Shown: in pieces, positions 61,999-64,000 of the stretch
How the letters are laid out: every line of letters starts with the position of its first letter
Numbering within the stretch: position 1 is the stretch's first letter
Source: Dyadobacter sp. 3J3
GTDB lineage: Bacteria > Bacteroidota > Bacteroidia > Cytophagales > Spirosomataceae
Assembly: GCF_009801115.1 (NCBI RefSeq)
Contig: NZ_VTOL01000003.1
Coordinates: 434,001 to 498,000, forward strand
Reading direction: 5' to 3'
Length of the DNA: 64,000 bases
Position numbers and translations under genes: made by a program
The notes under the pieces: generated by a model
What the model saw: only the letters and a program-made list of their open reading frames with translations
Database searches by the model: none
Told to the model about the DNA's origin: nothing

Positions 61999-62997
61999 AT
62001 GAACATCCTCGCGATAGAATCGTCTTGTGACGAAACCTCGGCCTCAGTTTTATCTAACGGCAAAATTTGCTCCAATGTTGTTGCCACACAGCTCATTCAT
62101 ACACAATATGGCGGCGTAGTTCCCGAATTGGCATCGCGCGCACACCAGCAACACATTCTGCCTGTGGTAGATAAAGCCTTGACTGATGCAAAAGTAACAA
62201 AAAAAGACCTTGATGCCATCGCTTTTACGAAAGGACCCGGTTTATTAGGCGCTTTACTGGTTGGGACTTCTTTTGCCAAATCCATGGCGCTTGGCCTTGG
62301 TCTGCCGCTCATTGAAATAAATCACATGCAGGCGCACGTTTTAGCGCATTTTATTCAGGACCCAAAACCGGAATTTCCTTTTCTGTGCTTGACCGTAAGC
62401 GGCGGCCATACCCAGATTGTAAAAGTAACCAGTCCCTTGGAAATGGAAGTTATCGGACAAACCCGGGATGATGCTGTTGGAGAAGCTTTTGATAAAACGG
62501 CAAAATTGCTTGATCTGCCTTATCCTGGCGGCCCATTGATTGATAAATATGCCAAAACCGGAAATCCGCTGGCTTATACATTTCCGTTGCCCGAAATGCC
62601 CGAACTTGATTTTTCTTTTAGCGGGATCAAAACTTCGTTTATGTATTTTCTGCAAAAACAGGTTCGTGAAAATCCGAATTTTATAAAAGAAAATATAGAA
62701 GATATTTGCGCCAGCGTTCAGCATACACTGGTTAATATTCTTTTGAAAAAATTAAAAAAAGCAGCGAAGGAAACCGGGATCAAAGAAATTGCTATTGCGG
62801 GCGGCGTATCGGCGAACTCAGGATTAAGAACATCCTTACTCGAACTTGGACAGCAATTAAACTGGAAAGTATACATTCCCGATTTTGAATATTGCACGGA
62901 CAATGCTGCCATGATCGCCATGGCGGCTCATTACAAATATTTGAATGCGGACTTCTGCGACCAGACAGTAAGTCCGATGGCCAGAATGGAATTTTAA
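61999..62997 (+). CDS. tsaD: tRNA N6-adenosine threonylcarbamoyltransferase
   Basis: TsaD transfers threonylcarbamoyl to A37 of ANN-decoding tRNAs. The 332-residue ASKHA-fold protein shows IESSCDETSASVL at the start, VPELASRAHQQHI, the metal-binding NHMQAH motif near residue 108, CLTVSGGHTQIV, and GGVSANSGLR and EYCTDNAAMIAMAA near the end. Length and motifs match the essential bacterial TsaD. It lies 19 bases upstream of the MOSC gene, so they are probably co-transcribed. Divergent from tamB. Confidence 0.97.
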   Translation: MNILAIESSCDETSASVLSNGKICSNVVATQLIHTQYGGVVPELASRAHQQHILPVVDKALTDAKVTKKDLDAIAFTKGPGLLGALLVGTSFAKSMALGLGLPLIEINHMQAHVLAHFIQDPKPEFPFLCLTVSGGHTQIVKVTSPLEMEVIGQTRDDAVGEAFDKTAKLLDLPYPGGPLIDKYAKTGNPLAYTFPLPEMPELDFSFSGIKTSFMYFLQKQVRENPNFIKENIEDICASVQHTLVNILLKKLKKAAKETGIKEIAIAGGVSANSGLRTSLLELGQQLNWKVYIPDFEYCTDNAAMIAMAAHYKYLNADFCDQTVSPMARMEF

Positions 62998-63016
62998 TAC
63001 TTCAAAACCTTAGATC

Positions 63017-63814
63017 ATGATCCTCTCAGAAATCTGGATTTATCCCGTAAAATCATTGGCCGGAATACGTTTAACGGAAGCTCAGGTTGAAGAAAAAGGA
63101 CTTCAATACGATCGGCGATGGATGATCGTTGACGAAAACGGGCGATTTCTTACGCAACGGGAATTCTCAAAAATGGCTATGCTGGAAGTGGCCGTACTGG
63201 AAAATGGCTTATCCATTTCAAGTCGGTTGGAATCCGGAAATAATATTCTTGTGCCTTTCAAACCCGTTTCTTCAAATTCAGTTTCTGTAACAGTTTGGGA
63301 TGATGAAGTGGAAGCTCTTACCGTAAGTGACGAGGTTGATAAATGGCTTTCGGAACAATTGGAGCGGGAAGTAAAACTGGTTATCATGCCGGAATCCACA
63401 CAAAGAAAAGCAGATCCGAAATATGCCAAAAATAACGAAAATGTAAGTTTTGCCGACGGATTTCCATTTTTGATGATTTCCCAGGCTTCACTGGACAATT
63501 TAAATGAGCGCCTGGAATTGCCGATTGTAATGCAGCGTTTCCGTCCAAATTTTGTCGTGACAGGAACAAATCCACATGCAGAAGACGACTGGAAATCCAT
63601 TCAGATCGGCGGATTATTTTTTGATATTGTAAAACCCTGTGCCCGGTGCATACTCACCACGATTGATCCCGAAACAGCCGAAAAAGGAAAAGAGCCGCTT
63701 AAAACACTGGCGACTTACAGAAGAGTTGGCAACAAAATACTTTTTGGCCAGAATGTTGTAACAAAACAAAACGGCCTGATCAAACAGGGCGACCCGATTT
63801 CATTAGTAGAATAA
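63017..63814 (+). CDS. MOSC domain protein
   Basis: A 265-residue protein with an N-terminal beta-barrel (MOSC_N: LSEIWIYPVKSLAGIRLTEAQVEEKGLQYDRRWMIVDENGRFLTQRE) and a C-terminal MOSC domain with the sulfur-relay Cys in VKPCARCILTTIDPETAEKG. The family includes molybdenum-cofactor sulfurase C-domains and YcbX/mARC, which reduce N-hydroxylated compounds; a comparable molybdoenzyme or sulfur role is inference. It follows tsaD after 19 bases and precedes another ORF after 10 bases. Confidence 0.9.
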   Translation: MILSEIWIYPVKSLAGIRLTEAQVEEKGLQYDRRWMIVDENGRFLTQREFSKMAMLEVAVLENGLSISSRLESGNNILVPFKPVSSNSVSVTVWDDEVEALTVSDEVDKWLSEQLEREVKLVIMPESTQRKADPKYAKNNENVSFADGFPFLMISQASLDNLNERLELPIVMQRFRPNFVVTGTNPHAEDDWKSIQIGGLFFDIVKPCARCILTTIDPETAEKGKEPLKTLATYRRVGNKILFGQNVVTKQNGLIKQGDPISLVE

Positions 63815-63824
63815 AAATTTTTTT

Positions 63825-64000
63825 GTGAAAATAGATTTACTCAACTCCATCTTCGTTTTAATCCGCAAATTCCGTCCTGTTCATTTACATTGGGCAAACC
63901 TCGATCTGGCTTCCGCGGCTATGATTTGTCAGGTTGCATTTAACCGTTTGCCAGTTGGAAAAACTACCATTAGTATACCGGCAAACATTGTTCTGGGACT
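63825..64000 (+). CDS. Partial CDS of unknown function (runs off the window)
   Basis: The frame is open from a GTG at 63825 to the window end: VKIDLLNSIFVLIRKFRPVH, then LHWANLDLASAAMICQVAFNRLP and GKTTISIPANIVLG. Hydrophobic stretches suggest a membrane protein. I recall similar N-termini in Bacteroidota proteins with UbiA-like topology, but this is weak. It starts 10 bases after the MOSC gene, which supports a real gene in the same operon. The 3'-end is beyond the window. Confidence 0.55.
   Translation, partial: MKIDLLNSIFVLIRKFRPVHLHWANLDLASAAMICQVAFNRLPVGKTTISIPANIVLG

Noticed and set aside
1..64000. tRNA, rRNA, CRISPR arrays, insertion sequences, type IX C-terminal sorting domains
   Set aside because: Read through on both strands; no cloverleaf, no regularly spaced repeats, no transposase and no typical sorting-domain tail was seen.

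Overview
The window comes from a Bacteroidota chromosome, most likely order Cytophagales; a Dyadobacter-like organism is my best guess by gene content, not proven. The evidence is a PorQ-type protein of the type IX secretion system, a DUF4494 protein, a Bacteroidota-style acyl-CoA carboxylase split over distant loci, an Uma2 nuclease-like gene, several exact matches to the Bacteroidota -7 promoter box TAnnTTTG, weak Shine-Dalgarno signals and moderately AT-rich DNA. Genes are close-packed on both strands. I saw no rRNA, tRNA, CRISPR array, insertion sequence transposase or phage integrase.

Layout. 1-7.1 kb: the 3'-part of a GH36 alpha-galactosidase, a 190-bp palindromic element in which both neighbouring genes end, a PyrR-like phosphoribosyltransferase, a class I glutamine amidotransferase, clpB and a DJ-1/PfpI protein. 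7.3-10.2 kb: a double-ABC ATPase, then an AT-rich accessory patch with a minimal nucleotidyltransferase and an antitoxin/PIN-toxin pair. 10.2-18.8 kb: porQ, divergent from an acyl-CoA carboxylase beta subunit; a membrane-anchored dihaem cytochrome c, a propeller lipoprotein, an intracellular GH13 enzyme and an Xaa-Pro aminopeptidase gene interrupted by one in-frame TAG. 19-25.4 kb: a Tat-exported Gfo/Idh/MocA oxidoreductase, a 1149-residue HEAT plus double DUF1080 protein, an SMP-30-like propeller and an RRM protein; the first two fit the 3-keto-glycoside route. 25.4-34.5 kb, mostly minus strand: an intergenic repeat, a NupG-like transporter, mutS, a pseudouridine synthase, an Uma2-like protein, exodeoxyribonuclease III, a polytopic membrane protein with GT-C features and a LEA/WHy lipoprotein. 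34.7-42.3 kb: DUF4494, a secreted unknown, an OmpA-family protein, an LpxH-like phosphatase, two tandem carboxypeptidase-regulatory-like paralogues, cdsA, a DUF2007 protein and a CPBP protease.

42.4-47.2 kb is a housekeeping run dusB, biotin carrier, pyrH, frr. Between pyrH and frr, which are adjacent in many bacteria, sits a tightly packed AT-rich pair: an ABC-type AAA ATPase and a small protein with a PD-(D/E)XK nuclease signature. This is the best candidate for an undescribed (defence-like) system. 47.3-56 kb: ugd-uxs for UDP-xylose, an acyl-CoA dehydrogenase, an SPFH/NfeD membrane pair and two tandem PafA-like alkaline phosphatases. 56.4-64 kb: a small lipoprotein, a hot-dog thioesterase, tamB, tsaD, a MOSC protein and a partial unknown gene at the right edge.

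Themes: carbohydrate breakdown (GH36, GH13, the keto-sugar genes), envelope biogenesis (PorQ, TamB, LpxH, CdsA, OmpA, UDP-xylose), nucleic-acid maintenance (MutS, Xth) and translation (Frr, DusB, TsaD). All assignments are from reading the sequence; no database search was run.
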